Below, in pieces: positions 39,401-50,278 of a DNA stretch of 64,000 nt. Under the pieces are notes generated by a model. That model was not told the DNA's origin, made no database searches, and saw only the letters and a list, made by a program, of their open reading frames with translations. The translations under genes and the position numbers were made by a program. This DNA is from Saururus chinensis (Eukaryota > Streptophyta > Magnoliopsida > Piperales > Saururaceae): positions 64,782,581-64,846,580 of the forward strand of contig CP141140.1 of NCBI GenBank assembly GCA_035235625.1, given 5' to 3'. Position 1 is the stretch's first letter, and every line of letters starts with the position of its first letter.

Positions 39401-42400
39401 ATACGTTCAACAAATTAACTTCACATTTACTTAGCATCGGTGTTAAGATTGAAGATGAGAATGCATTACTACTTTTAGCATCACATCCACCTTCATATGA
39501 GCATATGGTGGCAACACTGTCTTGTGGGAAGGAGACGATAAAGTTAGAAGATGTAATGGCTACCCTTCTACCAAATGAGATGAGGAAGAAACCTAATGTC
39601 GAAGAGTCACAAACTGAGGCCTCGTGGCCCAAAAAATTATTGAGGAAGAGGAGGGTCAAGGAACAATGGGCCTAACAAAAATTGGTCTCAGTCCATGACA
39701 AAACTAGAGAAAAAGGAACTGGTAAATGAACTTGGGTTGAAACAAGGGAATATCAAGGTTCTTTGTGATACTTAACGGAAAATCATGTTTATCATGCCAT
39801 GACAAAACATATTGTAGTGAAATACCATAAGACACGAGAACACATATCAGATGGGGAGATTCATCTTCTAAAGAGGGACACACAAGAGAATGTTGTACAT
39901 ATGTTGACAAAGCATGTAACTACAAAGAAAATCAAGTATTAGCTTGAGCTTGATCAATCTCACAACATGCTGATTGCATTACACCCAGATAGGATGCAAA
40001 AGGTATTGCATTCGAAGTGGAGGCAACTGTAGTTGCATGAAGATCTCTTAAGTGACTTGTACAACTCAAGTAAAGGTAGATGTTGTACGTGACTTTGAGT
40101 TGGTCATATACAACTCAAGTAAAGGTAGTTGTTGTATGTGACTTTGAGTTGGACATATACATACAAGCGTGTGAAAGAGTTTGTTTTGGACTTGGGGACC
40201 CACATAAAGGTTGTGACAAGAGAGAGGAAGTTGATTGGGTTCAACACACAAGTGTTTTACCTATAGTAATGGGCTTTGACACAACGATTTATGCGGTTCA
40301 GCAAGGTGCCTACGTCTACAACTGCAAGAGAAAATCCATCCACAAGTGTGGGAAAATTCATATTATTATATCTGCTTGTTGAGTGTTAATCCCCTAGTAC
40401 AAAGAAGCTCTTGTAGAATTTTAGCAACAACACAGACCAAAGGAAAACACAAGTATAAAGTAATAAGAAATAAGCAAGAGACAAAGATTTATGTGGTTTG
40501 GCAAGGTGCTTACAGCTTTACACCCATGGCAGGGAAAGAGAATTCTCCCAATAGTATGTGAAACTGCAAGTCACAACCACCACCTATTGAGAGCAAATCC
40601 CCTTGTACAAAGATGTCCTTCCTTTCACCCTCGTTTTTTTTCTCACATAACCAAAAAACCTTCCAATGTCGAAGCCTATTAGGAAGAAGATTAAGAGGCA
40701 AAAGACTCGTGTGTGTTTCACACATTTCTATTACAAGGGCTTATCTCCCCAATCAACTTCCTCTCTTTCATAACAACTCATATGTGGGCCCCAAAGTTCA
40801 AAATGAACAACTCTACGAATTAGTGTGTATGTGACCAACTCAAGGTCATGTTATCCACCTTTACTTGAGTCGTACAACTCACCTAAGCGATCCTCGTGCA
40901 GCAACTGCATCCACCTAAATATAGGCGCATCTTGCATCCTCCACCTCAAATACAACACCTTCTGCACCACATTCGGATACAAGGTAATCCTCAACATATA
41001 GTAGCATTGATCAAGCTCAAGCAATACTTGAATTTCTCCGTAGTCACGGGCTTTGTCAACATATGTGCAACATTCTCTTATGTGTCCACCTTTAAAAAAT
41101 GAATCTCCCCATTGATACGTATTCTCGTATCTTATGCTATCTCACAACCAATATGTTTGTCAATGGCATGAACATGATTGTTTGCTAAGTGTATGGCACT
41201 CTGACTATCACAAAGAAATTGGGTATTCCCTTGCTTTGACCTAAATTCATTTACAAGTCCCTTTTTCTTCCCCCTTTGACTTGGATTGAGACCTATTTTC
41301 GCGAGACCCATTGTTCCTTAACCTTCCTCTCACCCAAATATTTTCTTATGCCACAAGACCCTCAACCTACTGTGACTCCTCGACATTGGGCTTCTTCCTT
41401 TTCTCATTTGATAAAAGGGCAACCATTACATCTACCAACTCTACCATCTTCTTCCATAAGACAATGTCCTCACAATCACCCCTTTTGTGACTTTTAACAC
41501 TCAGACCATTTGCATTAAACATGCAACCAACTGCATCTAATGCTACCAAAGAGATGAGATTCTTTTTCAAGTGAGAAACATGTTTAACTTCAATAAGTGT
41601 TTAAACTATATCGTCAAACATCTTAATTTTAACACTTCATATTCAGTGGTCTTCCAAGCAACATTGTTCCCCATTAAAATAGATCCACCATTAGATGACT
41701 CATAGGTATCAAACCAATCACAATTATGACACATGCCATAAACAACCCAAATCTAAAATCTATGAACCATTAAAAGAATACATATTTGAAATGGCAATTA
41801 TTACATCAACCACAAAATCATTGGACCAATCCTCTACAACACTAGCCTAACTTGGAGAAGCTAGCTTTTCATTCTTCTATTCATCCTCCTTGTGCTTTTG
41901 ACACTCTTTTTCCATGTGCCCTACCTTTTTGCAATAATGACATTCAATCTTTTTCTTCCCCTTTGAATCCTAATGAGCCTCCAAAACAGGTCATAACACT
42001 CAAGCACCACTTCCGCATTGCCTTATCCTCGAGGTGGTCTTTAGGAGCAACATGGACCTGTCATATTGTTAGGCAACATGCGAGCAACTTGTCCAAGAAG
42101 ACCTTTTGTAATGGACATCCAACCTGACCTTGTAATTGGATAAATCTTGTGGAGTAGTGGGTGGATACTTAAGAGGACCTGATAAGGAGAAGAGACTCTA
42201 GGCTGTCCAAATCTGGATGTGAGTCTAAATCTACATGAGAGAGCCTAGTGAAAGAGAATCCTTGAACGGGTCTTCTGAATCAGCACAAGGCCCGACCTAT
42301 TATAGGGGCAGCCCAAAACACAAGCCCCATGGCAAGACTACATCTTCTTCTCTAGTGAAGCCCTAGCACTGCCAAGATTGATAGCATCGGTTTTCATCAG

Positions 42401-45400
42401 ATAGGTCGATGATGGTTCAAGGGGGTGGAGATGATGGCAAAAGGCAATGAAGGGAACCCCCAAAAAATATCATCTTGGCCATTGGCAATGGAGGAATGTG
42501 CATGCAAAGGAAAAACACCAAAATAAGCCATTTTTAGACGTGGTTGCAATAGTAGATTGGGGATATGAAGCTCTGCTTGGCGGAGATTTTGGGCTAGCAC
42601 TGTCACCACTATACCATCATCTTCACCAAGTTGACCACCTTTGTTTTGCTCTAGTGTTTGTCAATGAGGGCAAATTTGGTTCATGGTAAGAGTTGATGTC
42701 TTTCTAATAGTAAGAATGGTGGCCATTAGAATGGCGAAGATGGTAAGGCTAGAAAGGAGGTGAAACTGTAGTCAAAAGTCGTTCAGCGGTGGTTCTATAC
42801 CAAGTGGCCGCAACACCACATCGTCGGATGTGTCCACTATAGTTAGGCACATGCCTTAACCAACAAACATGATGATGGCTTTGAAGACAAAGTAGATAAT
42901 GTCATGTGCCTGCAACCCATGACCAACTTCTTTTGCCATTGATCTGCACAACATGTTGGAAGGGAACGTCAAGAAAGAAGGCAGAATTCTGCATTTTTTA
43001 TACTATGTTGCACCGACATGGGAAAAGAAAATGCCTTTGAAATGCCCATTGTCTGGCTGAAAGAACACCATTTTTTTTGTATTTTAATGAAACTGAATTA
43101 TGTTGAAAGAACTGCACTAATACCCATGTTGTAGATTGATAAATCTACAAGGGATAACTAGGGAAGAATATAAGATGAAATTACATGGAACAATGAGAGA
43201 AGATAGTGAAGGCAGAGACAACAAGGGGAGAGATTTAGGGATGTGAAGAAATCAAGCGAAAGGGGAGCACAATAGACAATACTTTAGGTTGGAACGATGA
43301 GGAGAAGGATAATTCGACATAAGGTTGAGCCAACAAAGAATTCTCAAATCTATTCCATCCATTGAGTGTTGAGATTAGGGCTAAGCCTCATTAAATCATA
43401 ATCATAATTATAATCAAGTAGTGCCTTTTCCTAACAATTTGGGGTCGACAATATGGATCTTACGCCTCCATTCAAGCTTATTTTGTACCTAACTCTTTTG
43501 TAAGAGATAGCATAGTCATCTCCTTCATTAATTCCATCCAAGTTTTCTTAGGTCTCCCTCTCCCTCTCCCTCTTATAACATTATTTACGTAAAACTCTTC
43601 TAACCTTCTTACCAGGGCATCTGTTGGCCTTCTTTGTACATGCCCACGCCAACACAACTTACACTCTTTGAGCTTCTTCCCTAAAGGTGCTACCCCTAAG
43701 TTCTCACATATATACTCATTTTTAATCTTATTTTTCTTAGTTATTCCACACATTCACCTTAACATCCTCATTTCAGCTATATTTAGTTTATCTACATTAC
43801 TTTTTTTTGGTGCCCAATATTTTGCTCCATAAAGTATTATGGGTCTAATAGAAGTTCTATAGAACTTACCTTTTAAGCCTATTTGGGACTTGTCTATCAC
43901 ACAAAACTCCTTATGCCGCCCTCCATTTTACCCGCCTTGTATCCTATGTACCATGTCACTAGTGATATCTCCCTCTTTGTAGATAATAGAGCCCAAATAT
44001 CAAAATTACTCACATCTTAGTACTTATTGCCCATCTATTTCAACTAAAATTTTACCTATAGATCTACTATATTTAAAGGTAAAATTCATATACTTTGTCT
44101 TCGTCCTGCTTATTTTAAAACCTTTTGATTCTAGAGCTTCCCTCCACAATTCTAATTTGGCATTTAACCCTTCTATAGTCTCATAGTCTCATCAACTAAG
44201 ATTACATCATCAGAAAAAAGCAGGCACCAAGGTATCCTATCTTGTATATGTGCAGTTAGTTCATCTATAACTAAAACAAAATAATAAGGGCTTAAGACGG
44301 ACACTTGATGAAGACATATTGTGACTTGGAACTTCTTAGTTTCTCCCCCAATTATTTGTACACTAGTTACTACCCCATTGCATATATCTTTAATAATATT
44401 GATGTAACCTCTTATAATTCCCTTCTTCTTCTAGACACTCCAAATGAACTCTCGAGGCACTCTATCATAAGTTTTTTCCAAATCAATAAAGATCATATAG
44501 AGGTTCTATCTCCTATTCTTATACTTCTCATCTAATTGTTATAACAAAAAGATAGCCTCATATTAAATAAAAATCCTAAATGGGCCTAATCAATGTCATA
44601 AAAGACCACTAATCATAACCATAAAGAAATTGCAAATAAATCCTCATAAATCAAGAAAGTATTATTAACTCCTAATAAAATAATAAATTAATAATAATTT
44701 TATTGGTCCTCCAAAACAGGTCGTAACAAACTTGCAACAACTGACATATGCAATCTACATTTTGATTAATTAAGTATGACAACGTCTGATATTTTTCAAA
44801 TTTCCTGCTTTTTTTCCGTTTCCAAATGTCATTGTCAACAATAGAAAAAAATATATTTCTACTTTATTCTTTCTATGAGAATCCTTCACCTATTTAGGTA
44901 AGCAAATGAAGTAAACAATGAAGTTGGGAAATCACCTCCTATAACATGCAATCTATTTAAGAAAACCTAGTACTTTTCTAGCTCCAAATCAGTTTCAAAA
45001 GTACTCATATATAGAAGATGTCATTAGTCCGGTATCCAAAACAGATAATCAAATGAAAAAGTAATCTGTAAATTGCACATGAACCAGCTCAAACAGATCA
45101 GTTTCGATAAGTACACATATATAGAAAACAATACGTGTTTGCTCTCACAAACAACAGATGATGCACTGAAAGACAGTTTCCACTTTCACATTGCACCACG
45201 AAAATCTCCATCTTTGAGCAATACAGTCCGGTTAGAAGAATGCCGATCACCCAACTAAATTGTCGCCGGGGTCCATAACGGAGCATTTCATCAAACACGA
45301 CAAAATGAAGTACGTACCATGAGACAGGAGCAGAAGCCGGGGCGGCTCTCGCACTCGGCGAGTGCGGACTCGGCGGGGAGGCGGAGGGCCGGGTCGCCGC

Positions 45401-45458
45401 TGAGGGAGTTGGAGAGGAGCGAGTAAATGGTTGGGAGGTCGGAGGCCGACAGCGCCAT
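24491..45458 (-). CDS. importin-11-like beta-karyopherin
   Basis: Minus-strand exons: 45318-45458, 38008-38117, 37749-37821, 37468-37529, 36932-37073, 33133-33345, 32762-32828, 32236-32635, 31973-32120, 31734-31894, 31237-31336, 30972-31046, 30671-30805, 30455-30547, 29377-29559, 29159-29263, 28499-28657, 26775-26819, 26461-26682, 25387-25493, 25243-25293, 25071-25116, 24491-24658. All introns are GT-AG and phases join, giving 1001 residues. It matches the plant importin-11-like ARM/HEAT protein (Arabidopsis At3g08960 type, about 1000 residues) throughout. Examples are the N-terminus MALSASDLPTIYSLL, the importin-beta N-terminal block RLMASVYFKNSINRYW, FRTLKELSTKRLT, YFVLTASDVEEWYQNPESFH and the C-terminal FNSAIGKMHPTLFQQL. 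Such proteins carry cargo into the nucleus and are released by RanGTP. Introns 1 (7.2 kb) and 5 (3.6 kb) are filled with transposons. The 46-bp exon 22 is the least certain. Confidence 0.93.
31176..31200. repeat. compound (CT)n(CA)n microsatellite in importin intron 11
   Basis: A CT run (31176-31190) passes directly into a CA run (31191-31200). Confidence 0.85.
32927..33029. mobile_element. Stowaway MITE in importin intron 6
   Basis: The left end CTCCCTCTGTTCTATATTA and the reverse complement of the right end (CTCTCTTTGTCCTAAATTA) form long terminal inverted repeats extending through TAGCTACATTTGGTTTT. It is flanked by TA (32925-32926 and 33030-33031), the Tc1/mariner Stowaway signature. It is 103 bp long and without coding capacity. 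Confidence 0.85.
33905..34555 (+). pseudogene. Ty3/gypsy pol 3'-end remnant
   Basis: Conceptual translation gives PFQVVDGHTPPTILAYVPH, then an LLRDRDAL-type stretch interrupted by a stop, LVYVNF and MNAKLAHRFHGPYR. These are the integrase C-terminal and post-integrase blocks of plant gypsy polyproteins. Several stops and at least one frameshift disable it. The downstream part (34440-34535) still resembles the last residues of such polyproteins. Confidence 0.75.
34598..35681. repeat. TIR element (family CATGGAAGRCCGTAT), with nested MITE
   Basis: It starts CATGGAAGACCGTATCAATA, and its right end is the reverse complement of CATGGAAGGCCATATCG. It is flanked by ATTTTAAG (34590-34597 and 35682-35689), an 8-bp duplication that would suit hAT-like transposition. 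Near both ends are repeated GTATCGAT/ATATCGG words. No transposase. It is 1084 bp long, of which 366 bp are the later insertion at 35018 with its duplication. Two partial relatives lie at 47682 and 56388. Confidence 0.7.
35018..35373. mobile_element. Mutator-like MITE with 10-bp target duplication
   Basis: Terminal inverted repeats: the left end AGGGATGCCACTCGGGTCGG pairs with the reverse complement of the right end (AGTGATGCCACCGGGTCAGG). It is flanked by a perfect 10-bp duplication ACCTACCAGT (35008-35017 and 35374-35383), as made by Mutator-like elements. The body has many CGGGTCGGGT words around an A/T-rich centre. The related repeat at 47682-48020 preserves the empty site. Confidence 0.85.
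36323..36343. repeat. (GGT)n microsatellite in importin intron 5
   Basis: Six consecutive GGT trinucleotides (36326-36343) followed by GAT repeats. Confidence 0.85.
38280..38578. repeat. direct repeat, copy 1, in importin intron 1
   Basis: This segment matches 43240-43396 plus 44554-44735 in order and orientation. Shared words include GATTAGGGCTAAGC, CACTAATCATAACCATAAAG and a terminal CAAACTTG. It abuts the copia LTR at 38579. It may be a remnant of another LTR or an older segmental repeat. Confidence 0.6.
38579..40400 (+). mobile_element. internally deleted Ty1/copia element, copy 1
   Basis: The LTR start (TGTACATGACTTTGAGTTGG at 38579) recurs as TGTACGTGACTTTGAGTTGG near 40084. Between them are a copia gag (39061-39675) and then directly the RNase H end of pol (about 39776-39945, HISDGEIHLL and HMLTKHVTT blocks). 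Protease, integrase and reverse transcriptase are absent. Frameshifts and stops are present. The right LTR is scrambled and runs into antisense LTR sequence from about 40280. Confidence 0.7.
39061..39675 (+). pseudogene. Ty1/copia gag remnant
   Basis: The frame from 39061 reads MASDGFNKFKFEKFDRKNNF, the hallmark start of many plant copia Gag proteins (UBN2-type domain), and continues through LVQKGLLKALYENSKK and CLADEVFYNVIEEE before a frameshift near 39330. In another frame it continues as HPPSYEHMVATL-like and NEMRKKPNVEESQ. The zinc knuckle is not intact in this copy. Confidence 0.75.
40405..41990 (-). mobile_element. inverted Ty1/copia element, copy 2, rearranged
   Basis: Minus strand. 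Antisense LTR sequence lies at about 40405-40880, then RNase H (41240 down to 41000; CDSQSAIHLANNHVHAIDKH, HMLTKPVTTEKFKY). A Gag tail (NEKRKKPNVEESQ) and a protease-region block (HLKKNLISLVALDAVGCMF) lie at 41570-41370, and a CCHC zinc knuckle (CHYCKKVGHMEKEC) at 41901-41942. Stops interrupt every frame. The internal order is scrambled and most of pol is missing, as in copy 1. The two copies are arranged as an inverted pair within importin intron 1. Confidence 0.65.
41991..43239. other. intron 1 sequence without recognised coding content
   Basis: It begins near CCTCCAAAACAGGTCATAAC, a word also found near 44708. It contains GC-richer stretches (42180-42700) but no conserved protein signature. 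It is probably decayed retroelement DNA. Confidence 0.35.
43240..44735. repeat. direct repeat, copy 2, split by a LINE
   Basis: Homologous to 38280-38578, interrupted at GCCTCATTAAAT (43385-43396) by the LINE and resuming at AGCCTCATATTAAAT (44554-44568). Copy 1 is uninterrupted at the corresponding point, so it is the empty-site equivalent. Confidence 0.65.
43397..44553 (-). mobile_element. 5'-truncated LINE (non-LTR retrotransposon)
   Basis: Read on the minus strand, the reverse-transcriptase blocks FIDLEKTYDRVPRE, HQVSVLSPYYFVLVIDELTA and IPWCLLFSDDVILVDET are visible. The catalytic motif reads FSDD where plant LINEs usually have FADD. The C-terminal block KKLKECKLCWRGHVQRRPTD and a GRGRGRPKKTWME segment (43478-43753) follow. 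Stops and frameshifts are present. The 5' part is missing. The 3' tail is an irregular TTATGAT repeat. Flanks form an about 12-14-bp duplication. Confidence 0.8.
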
Positions 45459-45530
45459 GGCTGGCAGATCGGTCTCCTGGTGCGGAATCGATGGGGCAGC
45501 AGCTAGGGTTTCCCACGATTGTCAAGCTTG
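45459..45530 (-). promoter_or_regulatory. importin 5' leader with telo-box
   Basis: On the minus strand AAACCCTAG (45503-45511) lies about 45 nt upstream of the ATG, probably in the 5' leader. No TATA box was recognised further upstream. Confidence 0.5.
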
Positions 45531-45775
45531 AGCCTTTCCTTCCACTCCTACTCCGATTTCGTGTTTTTCAGAAAATGGGACGAAGGAAATGGACTAGGAA
45601 GCTGGGAATCGATGCCAACAGAGGCACGGACTATGAGTACTACGGCACGTGAAAGTATTTACCATGTGCTATATAAGTAAGGTCGATTTCCTCTTTTACA
45701 CGTGTTAACAATTTCAACGTATTTAATTTTAAGTATGAATAATTTTAAGGATTGAGTTTGGATTACATCTCAAAA

Positions 45776-45947
45776 TATTCACCCCGTTTTATATAATAAT
45801 AATTTATTTAAAATAATAATATTTTTTATAAAAAGGTAAAATCTACAAGAAAAATAAATTTATAATATATTTTTTAAGTACTTAATAATTCATATTGAAC
45901 AAATGAAGCTATTAATATGCTATTAATTTAAGACAGATGAAGTAATT
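45776..45947. repeat. Stowaway-like MITE upstream of the importin gene
   Basis: The left TATTCACCCCGTTTTATATA and the reverse complement of the right end (TACTTCATCTGTCTTAAATT) are imperfect inverted repeats of the CTCCCTCYGT Stowaway type. Coordinates are approximate. Confidence 0.45.
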
Positions 45948-47681
45948 AATGTACCTATGCATAACTGCGTTAAAATTATTAAAACTTGTCAAAGAGTAAA
46001 TGGACCTATGCACCACATGACTTGCGCAACGGTTCCAACGAATAAGTTCTTCTTGGGCACTTTGCACAACGTATGCTCCATGGGACCCACGTCTATATTT
46101 TGTTCTACATATTATCTCTGAGAAAAATGCTTTATTGACATTAAGTTGTACGCACAAACATCATCCAAGAAGAGCTCACATTTATTTTAGGAGGGCTCAC
46201 TATTTTAGATCTCACTAATCAACGGTGCTTAAATGATAAAACATGTTCTTGACTTATAAAACTTAAACTTCAATGTCGCATCACTCTATCTCCAACCAAA
46301 TCCCAGTAATGGCCCAGGAAAATTATTAAGTGCTTTCAAAGTACCCTTTTAGAGTTGCTTCCACTTTATACGAGTGGCTTGTGTTAATTTAGAGTAAATC
46401 TCACATGGCACCCAATAGTGTTGTTAGGTGTGAGGACCATGCGTTCTATCCAACTAAAACTCAATTAGAACATTTTATTGCATAAATTTGTTAAATATAC
46501 CACTATCCTTTCTAATAGCACACCCAGCAAAGTTGGGTCTTTCTTCTCGATCCATCTTTTTTATCATTGCGAATTTCTTACTGTTCTAATTTGGCCTTTG
46601 GATTATAATAAACTTTCTTTTAATCTATGTTTACTTTTCTCTTAAAATTCAGGTTTTCCTCTTCTATTAACTGTCAATATGTTTTAGCTCTTTGTTGCAG
46701 GGGCAATTCGCTTGGGTAGGGAGGTCATGTAGCTCTAAGCTTTGAGGATTTCATAGTTTATTTCACTGCGTGGAGAATTTGCCTGATGAGATTATCAAAA
46801 TGGTTGTTCCTAGTTTCTACTCCTTGATATTGGCCTTTTCAAACTATACATGAGGTAATCTATTGGCCTTTTGAGGCTATTCATGAGGCAATTTGGGAGC
46901 GAGAGCAAAGAAATGGATGTTAATTTTGTACCTTAGTTGCGATTAAGAAAACTTACAAAAAGTCAAAAAGTTGAAGATCAAATCGAACATCTTACATATT
47001 ATCCTTAGGACATATTTTTGCCCTCCCAGGGGTGCTTTGTATCTCTTAGACGTTTGTCTCTAAGGATAATTTAATTTATAGTATGCTATAGAAATACTTC
47101 TACACAACACACTCAACAACCCCCTGGAAAAATTTAGTAAAAGATGAAGAAGAAAATATTCTTTTGTTTTTATAGAACATAGAAAAAATCCCGTTGAAGA
47201 AACCTTGTTCCATTCAAATGGATGTGTCTGGCCATTAAGAGACATATTTGGTTAAGTGAAAATCAGACCTATTGTGGGTTAAAAGAAAACCAAAAGATTA
47301 TTCTAGAAAAAAAAAACATTTATCTTATCCAACCTAGCTAGATAGCGCGCGCGTGTGGGTTAACCCACATAGGTGTATGGATCCAACATGTATATCCCCC
47401 ACAAAATGGGGAAGCCTAACTAAAAAAGCAAAACTTAGGCCTTATACACCCACTCAAATTTCATCTTCCAAGTGAGGTGAGACTATTCATTCTCTCTTCA
47501 ACCAATTCACATGTGGGATTTCCATTCACATGAAAGTGGATTTGGGCTTTTAATACCCAACAAGCTCATTTATATTAACTTCTCATAAAATGGGCTTAGC
47601 CCATGTTTAATCTACTTTCCAACACGAGCTATATTTCGCAAAATTTTTTGGAAGACATGCTTTCTTGACGTGGGTGAGATT
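45948..47681. other. intergenic sequence, decayed repeats
   Basis: No gene. 47340-47640 has LTR-like words (GGGTTAACCCACATAGG, TAATACCCAACAAGCTCA), but no complete element could be delimited. Confidence 0.35.
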
Positions 47682-48020
47682 CATGGAAGGTTGTATCGGC
47701 TGACACAAGTGCATATCGGCTGATATAGTATTGTAAGGGGGGTAGTACACCCCCTACAAAAAAATTGATTCATATCAGTCGTACTAGTTGTATTAGATTG
47801 ATATGGCAGATATGTAACGATACTAAATTAATTAATTTTTTATTTTAAAAATAACTTTTTACCAAAAATAAAAAAAATCCTAAAAATAAACACAATTCAA
47901 ACCCAACCTTTTTGAATGTTTAAAGCACACAATGTTTTTGTTATATTAAAATATTTAAAAAAAATTATATGAGATCAATACAGGTGGGTTCATACAATTT
48001 ACATAATTTTTTTTCTAAAT
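47682..48020. repeat. partial inverted copy of the 34598 TIR element (empty MITE site)
   Basis: It starts CATGGAAGGTTGTATCGG and follows the reverse complement of 35681 back to about 34960. It reads straight through the position of the 35018 MITE: ACAGGTGGGT at 47980-47989 is the single, unduplicated target. The distal part and the second TIR are missing. Confidence 0.7.
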
Positions 48021-48289
48021 ATTGTTCCACAATTATGCATTTACTATGACGGTCGCCATAAAATATATCATATAATAATATATTCCCATTTTACATGCAT
48101 AATTATCACGTGCATGACGAACGTGGTGGCCGTCGACACGGAACAAAACACACACATTTATCATCATACATTTACTTATGAAATTAACGGTGTCATTGCA
48201 CAACAAAACATATATCATAGATAGATATTGATTTAATGGATTCAACATAACATAATAAAACTACATGTGCCAAGGATCATTGTGCATAG

Positions 48290-49405
48290 AGCTAGTAGTT
48301 ATACAAAGTTTTTAATCTCCAGGCATATAGTGCCTTTAAACATCAATTACACAAATAATTACATAGTTTTCTCTTGTAACAAATAGATAATTCATTTTGA
48401 AATCTTTTCCTCTTTCACTTCCGCCTTTGCTACATAATCCAAGGGCGGGTGAGTATATTTATACTTAGTAGGTTGAGCTAAAATCCAAAGGAATGCTGAG
48501 CAAAAATCCTTGAAAAGCAATTATAATCTTTTTGCATCATATCTTATCAAAGAGTAAACCATTCAGAAAACAATTCAATTCAGAAATAGATCCAATAACC
48601 ATGATACCTAACAACCTACCCCGCACTCATAGGGCAATGAAGACCCATTAGGATAGGAGCTTTTTCATAACGGTCCACACCTATGCGTGTTAGTTGTCAA
48701 TTACATCAAAACATAATGATAGTTTCTAGTTCTTTATCCAAGAAACTACCCACATAGTGCATGAAAATCATTTCCAAGATATATCTTTTCAGGAAACAAA
48801 GCTCATATGCATACCCAAGCAAAATCTTTCAAAAGAATTAACTTTAATGAGCAGAGCATGGGTCTAGAGTTTAAAGCCCCCTACCTTAACCTTGGGTATT
48901 TATTTTCATAACTATAGAGGTCTCAGACAACAAAAATGACCTACAATGGCATCTGACAAGCTCGATTAAGTAAAGAAGCCTCTTAAACTACTTGATTTGG
49001 ACTAAAAATGGAAGAAAAGAAGTTTGAGAAGTGTGAAAATTGGAAAACAACAAAAATCAAAATACATATGGCGCTATATATAGGTGCAGGCGGGTGATTC
49101 TGTGTGCCATGCATCACGCGGAGAGTCGCACGTCACACACGTAGCACCTGTGCTGCCCAGGACCCAACCCATGGAGCTACAAGCCAACATGTAGCTCCGC
49201 ATGTCACGATCACGCCTACATGATGGCACAAGCCTAATCCCATGTGATGCGGGCCTGACGCATAGGCCGGCCGAGCTTCATGCGGCTTGCCCATGTTAGC
49301 CAATTTTTTTTGTTTTTTTCAAATCTAAAATTTTAAAATGCGATATATTTCCAACCATAGGTTGTAATCGCACATTCTTAGTACAAATGGATTCATATTG
49401 ACAAG
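48290..49405 (+). mobile_element. left part of a split LTR (F)
   Basis: The sequence up to 49405 (ATGGATTCATATTGACAAG) matches, inverted, the part of solo LTR C near 50520-50620. It continues, after the inserted LTR E, at 55616 (ACAAGCCCTTCAAA). F is therefore a same-family LTR in the opposite orientation to E. Its left end was not located; 48290 is only a guess. Confidence 0.5.
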
Positions 49406-50137
49406 TGTGACACCTTGTGTTCCGATTACACTTAACCCAAAAGGGTTAGGGGTAATTATATAATTTTAGATGAATTTTAGGGGGTTTCAAAAGATAGAAT
49501 TCCCATATTTGGTTAGAGCTTAAAATAACAAGTGTAACAAACCAAAGAACGAGCGAAACAGAAGCCAAGAGCAAAAGTTATAGACTCGGGAAATGTGCCA
49601 TATGGGCAGGACCCACTTTGAAAGAGTGAGATAACCTACCCATGTGGGATCTAGTTTTGAAGGGCTCGTCAATACAAGTCCATCGGTACCAAGAACGCAC
49701 GATTCCAACTTCGGGATAAGAAGTTATCGCGTTTTGAAATTGGAATTGTATTTGAATAAAATAATAATACAATATTTCAGCTAGCCGAGCCAAGCCGCTG
49801 AGCTGCTAATGTGCAGCGCAATCGCAGCCATTCGCATGATGCGGGTCCCGCATGGGATGCGTGGTGGACGCACACATCAGGTGCGCCAACCACTTCGGCG
49901 GTCCATTCATATTGCACCACGTGGCACGAGCATATGCGCGCGTATCCTAACTTCTGTCGTACACTCGCACAACCTTATCTTATAAATATTCATTTCTGTT
50001 TATTCTTCCGAAAGAGTTTATAGAGTCGTTTTGAGTCCGTTTCTTCATTTCAAAAAATGTTCTTAGCTAATTCGAGGGTGTTTCATGCAATGGAAGTGTC
50101 CATTTTTTGAGTTACTAACCCTATATTGGGGAAACAC

Positions 50138-50278
50138 CCCTGGGTAAGGGGAGGTTCTGTCCGCCGCCTATGGGCGTGGAAAGGGTAAAGTGTCTCTGGG
50201 AAAGGGGAGGTTTTGTTCGCCGCCTATGGGCAAGGGGAGGTTTTGTCCGCCGCCTACGGGCGTGGGAAGGGTAAAGTG
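50138..50278. repeat. GC-rich minisatellite inside LTRs E and C (about 45-60-bp unit)
   Basis: Units contain AAGGGGAGGTTTTGTCCG, then CCGCCTACGGGCGTGG, then GGGTAAAGTGTCTCC. Further units of the same array lie at 52932-52990 and 54436-54770, separated by the two insertions, and an independent array lies inside LTR C at about 50960-51180. Units diverge by point changes and small deletions. Confidence 0.8.
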
